From positions 744,001-808,000 of the forward strand of contig NC_013223.1 of NCBI RefSeq assembly GCF_000024325.1: 64,000 nt of DNA, read 5' to 3'. The stretch is from Desulfohalobium retbaense DSM 5692 (GTDB lineage Bacteria > Desulfobacterota > Desulfovibrionia > Desulfovibrionales > Desulfohalobiaceae). The notes under the pieces were generated by a model that did not search any database, was not told where the DNA came from, and saw nothing but the letters and a program-made list of their open reading frames with translations. The translations under genes were made by a program, and so were the position numbers. Position 1 is the first letter of the stretch. The number at the start of each line of letters is the position of its first letter. This document shows, one piece after another, positions 17,168-25,831 of the stretch.

Positions 17168-17626
17168 ATGCAACCAGTGAATCCCTACCAGCAAAATCAA
17201 GTGCATACAGCACCCCGTGAAGATATCCTGCTCCAACTTTTTGAAGGGGCGATTATTCGCCTCAAACAAGCCCAAGATTACAAAATAAAAAACCAGATCG
17301 GAAAAGCCCGTGAGCAACGAATAAAAGCGTTTGACATTATAAGTTATCTGGACGCCACCCTAGATGCGAATGCCGATCAGGAACTGGTCGATTCCCTGCA
17401 CAGTCTGTATGATTTTATGCTCCGGGAAATTACCCAGGCTTCGCTCAATGACGATTTTGAACGCCTTGATAATGTGGTGGATGTGCTCAGTACCCTTTTT
17501 GAGGGCTGGAAGGATGCTGTGGCTGAGTACAAGAAGTCACAGCATCAGCACAAGCCGCTGGGTGGACCGAGTTACGGGCAGGCGGAGAATTATGGAGATA
17601 TGCGGAGCTACGAAGGCTCTCGGTGA
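17168..17626 (+). CDS. fliS: Flagellin export chaperone FliS
   Basis: The 152-residue protein is all-helical. It starts with the conserved NPYQQNQVHTAPREDILLQLFEGAIIRLKQA segment in which the PYQ motif and LLQLFEGAI helix bind the flagellin C terminus, and contains the DIISYLDATLDANADQELVDSLHSLYDFMLREI core. The last 30 residues (QHQHKPLGGPSYGQ) are a flexible tail. FliS keeps flagellin unfolded and delivers it to the FlhA export gate. It is translated from an ATG with a GGAG site 8 bases upstream and belongs to the flaG-fliD-fliS unit. Confidence 0.93.
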   Translation: MQPVNPYQQNQVHTAPREDILLQLFEGAIIRLKQAQDYKIKNQIGKAREQRIKAFDIISYLDATLDANADQELVDSLHSLYDFMLREITQASLNDDFERLDNVVDVLSTLFEGWKDAVAEYKKSQHQHKPLGGPSYGQAENYGDMRSYEGSR

Positions 17627-17757
17627 TGTGGGTACCGGAGAATCGGTGTATATCAAGAACATGTATTCAGTGCGCCATCTGAACGATGATGTGACGGGCC
17701 CTTTCGTGCCGTATTCTATTCTTGTGATTCAGCCCGATAGCGCGTACAGTCTTTTAT

Positions 17758-18450
17758 ATGCCAGAACTTGAATCATTGTACGCCATTACCTCCCCCCGGC
17801 GGGCTAGGTTGATCGCGCCACTTCGTGATGGAGGCACGGCCGAAGTGCATGGGCGCGTTATCGCCTTTGCTACTGAAGAGCCTCCAGTGTTGCGCTTTAC
17901 CTGCGATGGGACTAGCCGCCGGGACCGCCCTTCGGCCATGAATTTCGCGCCTGATGAAAACTATGAACTTCTCACCGGGGTCGATTTCCGCTCCATTACC
18001 CTCCAGGCCAGGCTCCATGGCGTTGAATCCGAGGATAAAGTTTTGCTCCGGGCGCAAGAAATTACGAAATCCGAACAGCGCCGGGAATATTTTCGGGTCC
18101 GTGCTGATTTTACTGTCCAGGTTATGCCGGCCGAGGCGCATCCGAACCGCCACGTTGCGCAAGTGGTCTGTGCTCGGGATATCAGTGGTGGGGGCATGCG
18201 TATGTGGACTCGAGTCCCTTTACGTCCGGGCACGAAACTTCGCCTGAATTTCGATTTGGCTGAATTCGCCCGCCAACCCATCCAATGCTATGCTATTGTG
18301 GTGCGCTGTAAATCACCCGGGGAAGGGTATGACGTAGCCGTGACCTTTGAAGATCTCGACGGGGAGTATCACGACGCGATCATGGCTTTTTGTTTTGCCA
18401 AGCAGCGCGAGCAATTGCGAAACCAGGTCCGCGTGCGTGATTTTGAGTGA
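17758..18450 (+). CDS. PilZ-domain protein, YcgR-like (cyclic-di-GMP effector)
   Basis: The 230-residue protein has an N-terminal domain of about 105 residues like the YcgR/FlgZ N domain and a C-terminal PilZ domain. The two c-di-GMP-binding motifs are visible: EQRREYFRVRA (RxxxR) near residue 120 and ARDISGGGMRM (D/NxSxxG) near 145. Such proteins slow or bias the flagellar motor when c-di-GMP is high. It follows fliS after 131 bases of non-coding DNA and its ATG at 17758 has no clear ribosome-binding site. Nine bases after its stop begins the first 8-bp array. Confidence 0.85.
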   Translation: MPELESLYAITSPRRARLIAPLRDGGTAEVHGRVIAFATEEPPVLRFTCDGTSRRDRPSAMNFAPDENYELLTGVDFRSITLQARLHGVESEDKVLLRAQEITKSEQRREYFRVRADFTVQVMPAEAHPNRHVAQVVCARDISGGGMRMWTRVPLRPGTKLRLNFDLAEFARQPIQCYAIVVRCKSPGEGYDVAVTFEDLDGEYHDAIMAFCFAKQREQLRNQVRVRDFE

Positions 18451-18458
18451 TTGTTGTT

Positions 18459-18580
18459 GGGGAATTGAAGAATTTAGGGATTGAGGAATTGGGGAATTCA
18501 GGAATTCAGGAATTGAAGAATTTGGAATAAAGAGATTGAAGAATTTAGAGATTCAAGAATTCAAGCATTGAAGAATGAAA
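18459..18580 (+). repeat. 8-bp-phased purine-rich array A1 (left boundary of unit 1)
   Basis: About 15 consecutive units fit an 8-base frame with consensus GARGAATT, for example GGGGAATT GAAGAATT TAGGGATT GAGGAATT GGGGAATT. Units vary at most positions but the phase is kept. It starts nine bases after the PilZ stop. Confidence 0.9.
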
Positions 18581-18581
18581 A

Positions 18582-18909
18582 ATACATCTTTTGAATAAGA
18601 CAAAAAAAGTTTTAGGTTTTAGGTATTAAGTTTTAGGGAAGAACGAAGATGGAATTTGCGTTTCCAAGTCGGGATCGCTATCGGGATCCAAATCGTTTTT
18701 TGAAAATCAAGAAAGCGCAATTTATTGTGTAGGTCGGCTCCAGCGAAGCTGAAGCCGACACAGATTTTCAGTCTTTGCATTTTACTGGCATCCACTGCAA
18801 TAGCAAAATACACGATTTTGAATTTGCTGTCTTTTGTCCATAGTCCTCTGTCTTCATTCTTTGGACCGCCAGGCGCCTGCCTGGCTTTGCAGTGATGCAG
18901 TTTCTGGTT
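18582..18909 (-). repeat. Non-coding core of unit 1 with strong hairpin
   Basis: No gene is visible here. Read on the minus strand it matches 30157-30472 over most of its length: a CAGGCGCCTG palindrome, a 27-base hairpin (18733-18759, arms GTCGGCTYCAGC and GCTGRAGCCGAC), GATCCCGATAGCGATCCCGA, a TTAAAACTTAA/CCTAAAACC block and CTTATTCAAAAGATGTATTT. The IS21 element interrupts it at 18910. Confidence 0.85.
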
Positions 18910-18972
18910 TGTCAATATCCACCCCAATGGAGCCACCCTTGACCACCCTAAAGGAGCCACTCTATGTCCGCC

Positions 18973-19800
18973 CTAATGGAGCCACTTTGAGTAGCCATTT
19001 TTGCGGTTGCGAACCCCCCATTTTTTAGGCCGTTTTGGTGTTTTGGGTGGTGCTTTTTTTACGCTTTGGTTGGGTTTCGGGGTCCTGTAGCTCGGCCCGT
19101 CCAAGTAGACTAGGTGTGCGTCATGACGGAGCCTGTCGATGGTGGCTGACCCCAGGAGCTTATTCTCAAACGCCCGGTCCCATTCCAGAAAGTCGAGGTT
19201 GCTGGTGATGATGGTGGCCGCGTGTTCGTATCTGTGGGCCACGAGCTCATGCAGATCCTCATCGTGCGGGGGCCGGACCGGCTTGAGCCCAAAATCGTCG
19301 ATAACCAGGAGCGGGACCTGTGCCAGGGCCTTGAACTTTTTGGCATACGTCTGCGTGGCCCTGGCGCCGTGCAGAGTGGACAGCAGCTTGGTCTGGGTGA
19401 TGAAGCGCACATCAAAGCCCCGTCGTATGGCGTAGTGGCCCAGAGCCTGGGCTATATGGCTCTTGCCGGTACCACAGGGGCCTGTCATGAGCACGCAGGC
19501 CTTTTCATGGATGAACTGACAGGTGGCCAAGTCGTAGAGTTGGTTTCTGTCGATCTTGGGGTTGAAGTCAAAATCGAATTCTTCCAATGTCTTACTGCTT
19601 TTAAAGCCCGCCTTGCGCATCCGGGAGGTGAACTTCTTCTGGTCCCGGCGGGCGACTTCGTCACTCAAAAGCAGCGACAGGAACTCGGTATAGGGCATCT
19701 TTTCTGAAATCGCCTGTTTATTCCGGACCTCCAGTGAGTCCAACATACCGGAAAGGCGCAGTTTTTTGAGTAAAGGGGTTATGTCTGGTTTGGGCTGCAT
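18973..19800 (-). CDS. istB: IS21-family transposition helper ATPase IstB
   Basis: The 275-residue protein is an AAA+ ATPase of the DnaA/DnaC-like type that helps IstA select and strain target DNA. It shows the N-terminal helical region (LLKKLRLSGMLDSLEVRNKQ), Walker A GPCGTGKSHIAQALG near residue 105, Walker B PLLVIDDFGL near 165 and sensor TSNLDFLEWDRAF. The C-terminal tail is basic (KKAPPKTPKRPKKWG). The start is placed at MQPKPDIT; upstream codons to 19863 are in frame but lie in the istA-istB spacer. It looks intact. Confidence 0.9.
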   Translation of the reverse strand: MQPKPDITPLLKKLRLSGMLDSLEVRNKQAISEKMPYTEFLSLLLSDEVARRDQKKFTSRMRKAGFKSSKTLEEFDFDFNPKIDRNQLYDLATCQFIHEKACVLMTGPCGTGKSHIAQALGHYAIRRGFDVRFITQTKLLSTLHGARATQTYAKKFKALAQVPLLVIDDFGLKPVRPPHDEDLHELVAHRYEHAATIITSNLDFLEWDRAFENKLLGSATIDRLRHDAHLVYLDGPSYRTPKPNQSVKKAPPKTPKRPKKWGVRNRKNGYSKWLH

Positions 19801-19878
19801 ACAATGACTCCCTGATAATGGTGGTGCGATGGATCGCCCCGGGCAAGGACACGCCCGGGGCACGACGAGAGCCGGCCA

Positions 19879-21414
19879 TTATTGGAACATATCAGTTGGG
19901 GGTCGGGTATGCTTGCCTTTACCGGTATACACCTCATCCAGCGGCAACTGGGTTTGGGTTTCAATGGGCTCCTGCTCCAGACCTTGTTTAAGAATGCTCT
20001 TTACAGTGCGGTATGTAGGGCTCAGATAGGCTACGGCACGTTTGCAGGCCAGTTCCAGGGATTTGGCCCCATACGCCTTCTTGAGGCTTATGAGCCCCTG
20101 GGCTGCACGCAGATTGTGCAGGACCCTGTCGGCGAAGAGCGCGTCAATCACCGCCCGACAGGACGGGCCGATCTTCTCTGCTTGGGCCACGCACCACTGG
20201 GGATCGCGCATTAGATAGGCCTGGGCCTCTGGCGGATAATGGTCCTTGTTGGTGGATTGCTGACCTGGCTTAAACAGTCGGGGGTGCGCCGCCACCAACT
20301 GGTGGTCTTTGTAGATGGCGACGGTCTTCTCCAGGGTTTTGACCCAGAGAGTTTGATTGGCATAGATGTAGGGCGCTGAATAAAAACACTTTTTTAGGCA
20401 GATGTGACAGTCTCCGTGGAGCTTGCATTGCTGCCACACCGCCAGCTCTGGCGCGATAGCGGGCAAGGGCTGCAACACAAAACGCTCGGTGTGCTCAAAC
20501 CGTTCCAGGGGCTTTTCATGAGTGGTGCCGTGGATGCGATTGCCAGCCACATCCATGATCCATACCAAGAGCTGACGGTTGCTTTCCGCCATGCTCCGAT
20601 GCCTGCGCAAGGGGACAAAGGTATTTTTGACGTATTTGACCCCTGACTCCACCCGGCCCTTTTTTTGTGGGTCCTGGACGGGACAGGGATCGATCTTGAA
20701 GCCGTAGCCAAGCGCCAGATCCTCATACGAACGCTGTACTTTCGGCTCATAGTAGCTGGCACTGGTGATGGCGGATTTGAGGTTGTCGATGCGTACCTGG
20801 GTTGGAACGCCGTTGAAAAACTCGAAGGCCCGCCGGTGGCAGCCCAGCCAGGTTTCGATAGTTTGATCGGGCACAATCTCAGCATACATGTGCCGACTCC
20901 AGGCCAGGGTCATAACGAAGATCCAGCTTTTAACGGGGCTGCCGGTATGGGGATCGTTAAAATCAGGTCCTTTACCGAAGTCCACCTGGGCGGATTCCCC
21001 GGGTTTAAAGATGAGCCGAACCGTCGTTTTTGGTTCCTTGTTCTTGAGGGTCTTGAGGTAGCGGCGCACACAGGAATACGCTCCGGTGAAGCCGTGATCG
21101 CGGCGCAAGGCGTTATGGATGGTAGAACCCTGGATACCCTGTGCATACCAGCGTGCGACCCTCTCTTTGTGCGGTTCGAGCTTTGACATCGCGGTTGCTG
21201 CGGATTGGGAGCCAAAAGTCGCTTGCAGGTCCGCCTCTTGCGGAATGGGGCACGCAGGGTCAAGCCAACCCTGCTCTCGAGCCTTCTGTCTGACGGTAGC
21301 CGCCTTGCGGCGCCCCATGAGCCCAGCTTTCTGGATCTGCCGGTCAGAATCGCCCAAGCGCATCCGGTGCAAAACATGCTGATACTGATACATTTCGAAC
21401 CTCCTGTTTGCCAT
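19879..21414 (-). CDS. istA: IS21-family transposase IstA
   Basis: The roughly 511-residue transposase has an N-terminal helix-turn-helix segment (HRMRLGDSDRQIQKAGLMGRRKAA), a second DNA-binding region, and an integrase core with the acidic triad: QVDFGKGP near 150, VRIDNLKSAI near 225 and KGRVESGVKYVKN near 270. The C-terminal region ends in a TGKGKHTRPPTDMF tail that may contact IstB. Start is MANRRFEM at 21414 behind a GGGG site; MYQYQHVL at 21393 with AGGAGG is equally possible. The gene is intact, so the element may be active. Confidence 0.9.
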   Translation of the reverse strand: MANRRFEMYQYQHVLHRMRLGDSDRQIQKAGLMGRRKAATVRQKAREQGWLDPACPIPQEADLQATFGSQSAATAMSKLEPHKERVARWYAQGIQGSTIHNALRRDHGFTGAYSCVRRYLKTLKNKEPKTTVRLIFKPGESAQVDFGKGPDFNDPHTGSPVKSWIFVMTLAWSRHMYAEIVPDQTIETWLGCHRRAFEFFNGVPTQVRIDNLKSAITSASYYEPKVQRSYEDLALGYGFKIDPCPVQDPQKKGRVESGVKYVKNTFVPLRRHRSMAESNRQLLVWIMDVAGNRIHGTTHEKPLERFEHTERFVLQPLPAIAPELAVWQQCKLHGDCHICLKKCFYSAPYIYANQTLWVKTLEKTVAIYKDHQLVAAHPRLFKPGQQSTNKDHYPPEAQAYLMRDPQWCVAQAEKIGPSCRAVIDALFADRVLHNLRAAQGLISLKKAYGAKSLELACKRAVAYLSPTYRTVKSILKQGLEQEPIETQTQLPLDEVYTGKGKHTRPPTDMFQ

Positions 21415-21656
21415 TGTACCCCCCTGGAATGTTGGTGTTTCCAAGGAGGTATATTGAATGCGGGAGGTTCGAAACCTTCAAAATGGCTACATGGCCGATC
21501 CCAAGGTGGCGCCATTAGACCGGTCAAAGGGTGGCTCCATTACGCCGATCATGACCTGGCTCCATTAGGGTGGACATCATGTGGATCCATTAGGTGGACA
21601 TGGACTGGCCCCATTAGCGTGGACATGGAGTGGATCCATTAGCGCGGTCACTGACA

Positions 21657-21752
21657 CTGTTTTGCCTTTCCAGTTCAAAATTTTAAGAAAGCACAATTGT
21701 TAGGCTTTTTTATTGTTGAAATCTTTAAATGCAATTTTCTACAGTTCTTTAT
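21657..21752. other. Remainder of unit 1 after the IS21 insertion
   Basis: About 95 bases of AT-rich non-coding DNA between the IS21 right end and array A2. I see no gene, hairpin or promoter in it. Confidence 0.6.
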
Positions 21753-21872
21753 GAATCTTTCAATTTCTTAATTCCTCAATTTGGTAATATTTTAGCTTTT
21801 CAATTGCTTTAATTCTCCAATCTTACAATCCCTCAATCCCTCAATCCCATAATTCCTGAATTTTCCAATTTA
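21753..21872 (-). repeat. 8-bp-phased pyrimidine-rich array A2 (right boundary of unit 1)
   Basis: Fifteen 8-base units, for example ACAATCCC TCAATCCC TCAATCCC ATAATTCC, the complement of the GARGRATT pattern. It ends ten bases before the FliK-like start codon, which has no ribosome-binding site. Confidence 0.9.
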
Positions 21873-21882
21873 GTAAAAAATT

Positions 21883-22947
21883 ATGCAACTCCCTGCTGCG
21901 CCCCCGCCGGGGGTCTCCATTACCCTCCAGCCGGCTGCCCAGCAGCAGCCCGTGCCGACCAACGTCCAGCAGGACGTCCAACTCCTTGATCTCAAGCCCT
22001 ATCAGATCGTGCTCGCCTCCGTGGTCCGTGGCGGTATGGACAAGGCCGAACTCGAACTCGGCCGGCAACGCTTCACTGCCGTGACCCGAGTGCCGCTGAC
22101 CACCGGCCAGCGTATCCAGGCCGAAGTGGTGCGCACCTCCCCGTTTATCGAGCTCCGTCTTGTGGATCAGACCGCGCTCAAAAATCTTTTCCAAGCCTTG
22201 CACCATCTGCAAAGTAAGTTCGATCTGAGTGGCTTTCTGGGCCTGGACAAGCTCAGCAGCTTGTTGCAGGGCCATTCCCGCGGTGCCGAGATGGAGTCCA
22301 CCTTGCAACAGGCTGGGACGCTCTTGGGTCTGGGCGGCAGCCCAGACGCCAACGTACTTAGCAGTCTGCTCAGGCTGCTCGGCCTGGACACCGAGCACCG
22401 TTTGGCCCAGGGGCAGGCGGATCGGGCTATGGCCACACTCAAGGCGACCTTGCACACTTTGGCGCAGGCCGGGCAGGGCCAGGAGGCTGGAGACCGGGCG
22501 GAAAAGCTGGTGGACCAGTTGGAGCTCTTTCAGCTCTGCCGAGTCCGGTTGGCCCAGCTGGGTAAGGAGTGGCTGCCGTTGCCGCTGCCGTTTCTCGACC
22601 AAGGCTATCTTGTGGCCGAGCGCGGCGCTGACCAATCGGGCCAGGAGCAGCAGGGTCAAGAGGATGACATCGAGCCCTGGACTGTGGGGCTGTTTTTGCA
22701 GCTTCAGGAACTTGGCGCGCTGAATATCCACGTGGTCAGTCAGGGTGGCGGGATCAACGTCCGGGTGCTCTGCGAGACCCGCGAAGCAGCCCACCAGTTC
22801 GAAACCGCTCGTCAGGAATTAGTGGACACCGTTCAGGCTTTGCCGGTGAAGAAGTTGCAGATCGGGATCGGGGCAGAAGATCCGAGTCAGCACTTGCTGC
22901 GGCTCATTGTGCCGGAGGGGGAGCGGTCGTTTGAGGCGTGGGTGTAG
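21883..22947 (+). CDS. FliK-like (hook-length control, C-terminal domain) protein
   Basis: The 354-residue protein has a proline/glutamine-rich start, a first domain of about 80 residues, a long leucine/glutamine-rich helical middle, and a C-terminal domain resembling the FliK/YlqG substrate-switch domain: LGALNIHVVSQGGGINVRVLCETREAAHQFETARQELVDTVQALPVKKLQI near residues 270-325. It is not a canonical FliK because the order of the middle is different. The nearest functional partner is the FlhB-like switch domain at 29796, as in the Bacillus ylqG-ylqH pair; here 7 kb of mobile DNA and inverted orientation separate them. The start codon lacks a ribosome-binding site, and the TAG stop lies at the beginning of array A3. 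Confidence 0.6.
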   Translation: MQLPAAPPPGVSITLQPAAQQQPVPTNVQQDVQLLDLKPYQIVLASVVRGGMDKAELELGRQRFTAVTRVPLTTGQRIQAEVVRTSPFIELRLVDQTALKNLFQALHHLQSKFDLSGFLGLDKLSSLLQGHSRGAEMESTLQQAGTLLGLGGSPDANVLSSLLRLLGLDTEHRLAQGQADRAMATLKATLHTLAQAGQGQEAGDRAEKLVDQLELFQLCRVRLAQLGKEWLPLPLPFLDQGYLVAERGADQSGQEQQGQEDDIEPWTVGLFLQLQELGALNIHVVSQGGGINVRVLCETREAAHQFETARQELVDTVQALPVKKLQIGIGAEDPSQHLLRLIVPEGERSFEAWV

Positions 22948-22982
22948 GATTGCAGGATTGAAGATTGCACGATTGAGGTAGG
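22946..22982 (+). repeat. 8-bp-phased array A3, first part (interrupted by IS110)
   Basis: Four to five units (AGGATTGC AGGATTGA AGATTGCA CGATTGAG) begin inside the stop codon of the FliK-like gene. The array continues at 26931 beyond the IS110 element, which therefore inserted into it. Confidence 0.75.
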
Positions 22983-23073
22983 ATGAGAAGGCTGGACCAC
23001 CTGACGAGCTATAGCTTAGAGCTATGCTCACCAAAACAACGCAGTCATATGCTGCAAACCAGGAGGCCCAGCC

Positions 23074-23357
23074 ATGAAGTGCCATTTAGCAAATCATACC
23101 ATCGGTGTCGATCTCGGTGACAAGCAGAACGTCGTATGCGTGTTGGACTGGAACGGGGACATTGCCACCACCTTTAAGGTGACCAATACCAAGACTGCGA
23201 TGCGTAAACGGTTTGCTGCCTACTCAGGAGCCTTTGTTGCCATTGAGGCGGGGACACACTCTGCCTGGATCAGCCGCCTGCTCAAAGAGCTTGGTTGCGC
23301 AGTTGTCGTCGGCAACCCTCGCAAACTCCGCTGCATTTGGCAGGAGCCGATCAAAAC
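23074..23357 (+). pseudogene. IS110-family transposase, N-terminal part
   Basis: The first 94 residues carry the RuvC-like DEDD start: TIGVDLGDKQNVVCVLDWNG with the first aspartate, and FVAIEAGTHSAWI with the glutamate. The frame reaches GNPRKLRCIWQEPIK and then meets a TAA supplied by the first bases of IS66. It has a good ribosome-binding site (AGGAGG) before ATG 23074. The rest is at 25832-26631 in a compatible frame. Confidence 0.87.
23339..23357 (+). repeat. 19-bp direct repeat at the left side of IS66
   Basis: GGCAGGAGCCGATCAAAAC here is identical to 25832-25850. IS66 elements normally duplicate 8 bp, so 19 bp is unusually long. Confidence 0.9.
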
Positions 23358-23463
23358 GTAAGCGTCCAATTAACCCCACATGGTAGAGGGGAGCAGGAAA
23401 TGGTAAGGCCCGCTTGGTAGGTGCTACCAAGCGGGCCTGGTTGGGACGAAGTCGGTTGTTGGG

Positions 23464-25014
23464 CTAGCCTGCGGAAGGCGTTTGGATCAGGGCGGGATCG
23501 ATGTGCTGGGGCAGGAGTGCTTGAACATCCTGCTCATCCTGAGCCCGGGGCAGGTGCTCAAAGAGATGGCACAGATAGGCATAGGGCTCCAGGCCGTTTA
23601 GCTTGGCGGTTTCCATCAAGGAGAAAAACAGGGCTCCGGCGTGGGCGCCATTGGGATGGCCGGCGAACAGCCAGTTCTTCCGGCCCAGGGCAAAGGGTCG
23701 GATGGCATTTTCAACAAGGTTGTTGTCCGGCCTGATCCTACCGTGTTCCACATAACGCACCACGCGGTCCCACTGGTTCAGGGCATACGCGATGGCCTTG
23801 CCCAACTGGCTTTTGGGAGGAGTGCTCAGCGATCCTTGGTCCAGGATTGATTTGATTTCATCCAGTATGGGGACAGCATATTGTTCCCGCTGCTCTTTGA
23901 TCCGACCCGGTTCCAGTTTTTGCTGGGCCAGCGTCTGCTCCAGGTTGTAGAGTTGGGCGATGCGATCGAGGACCTCCTGGGCAACGCCGCCTTTGGCCTT
24001 TGCCCGTTTGGAGATCTTGATAACATCCATAAATTTGCGACGGACATGGGCCAGGCAGCCCACATGGGTGATCCCCGGCCGTTCGCCCAGGGCTTCGTAG
24101 GCGGCATACCCATCGGTTTGGATATATCCAGTAAAGTTCTGGAGGAAGTCCAGCGCCTTGCCGCTGCGGCTGGGATGGTATTGATACAACACGGTGGGGC
24201 GCTCAGCCGATCCGCCCAGAAAGACCCACATGTAGGATTTGGTGGTGTTGGCTTTGCCCGATTCGTTGAGTACTTGCACCGGGGTTTCGTCGATGCCCAG
24301 GAAGTGATCAGCCAGCAGATCTTTTTTAAACAAGCCGAGCAAGGGCTCACAGGCCCTGGCTGCAGACATGGCCCACGCCACCATGGTGGAGCGGGAGAGA
24401 TCGACGCCCAGTCTGGCAAACTGTTTCTCCTGGCGATAAAACGGCAAGGCGTCCACAAACTTGGCCACCAGGATGTGCGCCAGCAAGCTGGGGGTGGCAA
24501 TCCCCTGCGGGATCAGCTGGGCCGGCATGGGCGCGGTGACCACAGCTCCCTGCTGGCTTTCGACGCCCTCACAGCCCCGACAGGCGTATTTGCGGCGGAT
24601 ATGCTTGTGCACACAAAGGCGTGAGGGCACATAGTGCAGCTTTTCGCTGACTTCCTGGCCGATACAAGTCAGTGAGGTACCGCAAGCGCAGACCTTGTCT
24701 TCCTCAGAGATGTCGTGGACGATCTCCTCGCGAGGCAGATCAGGGGGAAGAGGCTTTCTGCCGCGTTTTTGGCGGGTATGCTCGGGAACGGTAACGCTGT
24801 GCTGTTCTTTGGATTCGGGCTCTGCCATCTCAAAACCAGGCAAAGGCAGGTGGTTTTCCAAAGATTGTGCATTCGAGCTTTTTTCAGACTTCGTGCCAAA
24901 TATCGCTTTTTGCAGAAGGTCAATTTTCTCTTTTAAATACGATACGTGGTACTGATAGTCAGAAATGATTTTTTTCAGCTCTTGTGTGTCGTTGGGAAGG
25001 TCTTTCGTGTTCAT
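23464..25014 (-). CDS. tnpC: IS66-family transposase TnpC
   Basis: The roughly 516-residue protein has the IS66 order: an N-terminal coiled coil (ELKKIISDYQYHVSYLKEKIDLLQKAIFGTKSEK), a zinc-finger-like segment with CACGTSL and CRGCEG, then the DDE core with FLGIDETPVQVL, YIQTDGYAAYEAL, GCLAHVRRKF and finally RPDNNLVENAIRPFALGRKNWLF with the glutamate. The C-terminal IS66 tail (AHAGALFFSLMETAKLNGLEPYAYL) is present. I start it at MNTKDL (25014); a start at 25044 would add ten residues. Confidence 0.92.
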   Translation of the reverse strand: MNTKDLPNDTQELKKIISDYQYHVSYLKEKIDLLQKAIFGTKSEKSSNAQSLENHLPLPGFEMAEPESKEQHSVTVPEHTRQKRGRKPLPPDLPREEIVHDISEEDKVCACGTSLTCIGQEVSEKLHYVPSRLCVHKHIRRKYACRGCEGVESQQGAVVTAPMPAQLIPQGIATPSLLAHILVAKFVDALPFYRQEKQFARLGVDLSRSTMVAWAMSAARACEPLLGLFKKDLLADHFLGIDETPVQVLNESGKANTTKSYMWVFLGGSAERPTVLYQYHPSRSGKALDFLQNFTGYIQTDGYAAYEALGERPGITHVGCLAHVRRKFMDVIKISKRAKAKGGVAQEVLDRIAQLYNLEQTLAQQKLEPGRIKEQREQYAVPILDEIKSILDQGSLSTPPKSQLGKAIAYALNQWDRVVRYVEHGRIRPDNNLVENAIRPFALGRKNWLFAGHPNGAHAGALFFSLMETAKLNGLEPYAYLCHLFEHLPRAQDEQDVQALLPQHIDPALIQTPSAG

Positions 25015-25063
25015 GGCTGCGTATACATATATGCAAAGATGCACCAGATGACAAGGGTTGCAA

Positions 25064-25417
25064 TTAGAATAATGTGTTGTAGTTGAGTCTGTTATGGCCT
25101 TTTGTTTTTGCCAGGTCTAGCCCGTCCAGAAGCCAGAGAAGTTCGCGTTTCCGAACCGCTAAGACCTCTTTTTCCGACTGAGGCCATTGGAAGATGTGTT
25201 TTTCGAGCTTTTTTTGCCATAAACAAAAGCCATTGAGATCCCAGTAAAGGATTTTAATCATGGTTTGTTTACGGTTGCAAAAGACAAAGAGATGGCCAGA
25301 AAAAGGATCGTGTTCCAGTTGGGCCTGGACCATTATGGAGAGACCGTTGATGGCCTTGCGCATGTCCGTGTAGCCAGTGACCAGATAGACATTGGCCTGG
25401 CTCTGCCCCAAGATCAC
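25064..25417 (-). CDS. tnpB: IS66-family accessory protein TnpB
   Basis: The 117-residue protein matches the IS66 Orf2 family: VYLVTGYTDMRKAINGLS, FSGHLFVFCNRKQTMIKILYWDLNGFCLWQKKLEKHIFQWP and LLWLLDGLDL. Its exact biochemical role in transposition is not established. It overlaps tnpA by four bases (ATGA), which indicates coupled translation. Confidence 0.92.
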   Translation of the reverse strand: MILGQSQANVYLVTGYTDMRKAINGLSIMVQAQLEHDPFSGHLFVFCNRKQTMIKILYWDLNGFCLWQKKLEKHIFQWPQSEKEVLAVRKRELLWLLDGLDLAKTKGHNRLNYNTLF

Positions 25418-25755
25418 GGCATCTGCTCCAGGGTCTGGATGAGCTTTTGCAAAACAGGCGGGTGGAAATCCCCTCCCACGGCGACGTGGAAGCGTTCACC
25501 AACGGTGATCGTCAGGCTGGAGCGGCTCGAGACGAGATCGCTGGCTTGAAACGGCAAGGCAACGGCGGTGCCCTCTTCTGGGGCAACTCGCTGGAGCCGC
25601 TGGCAACGGTAGTAGAACCTATGCTTGGTTAATTCATTTTGCCGGCAGTATTCGGCCTTGCTCAAGCCGCTTTCCTTCCACTTGCGAATGTGCTCCAGCC
25701 AGTACTCGGCCGTGCTGGATACGTTTTGCTTATCGCCCTGGGAATGGTCGTCCAT
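25414..25755 (-). CDS. tnpA: IS66-family TnpA
   Basis: The 113-residue protein has the IS66 TnpA helix-turn-helix: WLEHIRKWKESGLSKAEYCRQNELTKHRFYYRCQRLQR, followed by a short C-terminal domain (LTITVGERFHVAVGGDFHPPVLQKLIQTLEQM). It is the first gene of the tnpA-tnpB-tnpC set. Confidence 0.9.
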   Translation of the reverse strand: MDDHSQGDKQNVSSTAEYWLEHIRKWKESGLSKAEYCRQNELTKHRFYYRCQRLQRVAPEEGTAVALPFQASDLVSSRSSLTITVGERFHVAVGGDFHPPVLQKLIQTLEQMP

Positions 25756-25831
25756 AAAGGCCTCCTTGGTTTGAAGGAGACCTTTACCATATGGGGAAAA
25801 TAGCGAAAGATGGGTTTAATTGGACGCTTAC

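Larger units (their letters stand above)
18910..21656 (-). mobile_element. IS21-family insertion sequence
   Basis: The ends read TGTCAATATCCACCCCAATG (left) and, inverted, TGTCAGTGACCGCGCTAATG (right). Several copies of a TGGMTCCATTAG/CTAATGGAGCCAC repeat lie inside both ends, the multiple terminal repeats typical of IS21. Flanking bases CTGGTT and CTGTTT may be a diverged target duplication. It carries istA and istB on the minus strand. Confidence 0.85.
23358..25831 (-). mobile_element. IS66-family insertion sequence
   Basis: The ends GTAAGCGTCCAATTAA are inverted repeats with the IS66-typical GTAAGCG start. It carries tnpA, tnpB and tnpC on the minus strand and looks complete. It is inserted in the IS110 transposase gene. 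Confidence 0.92.
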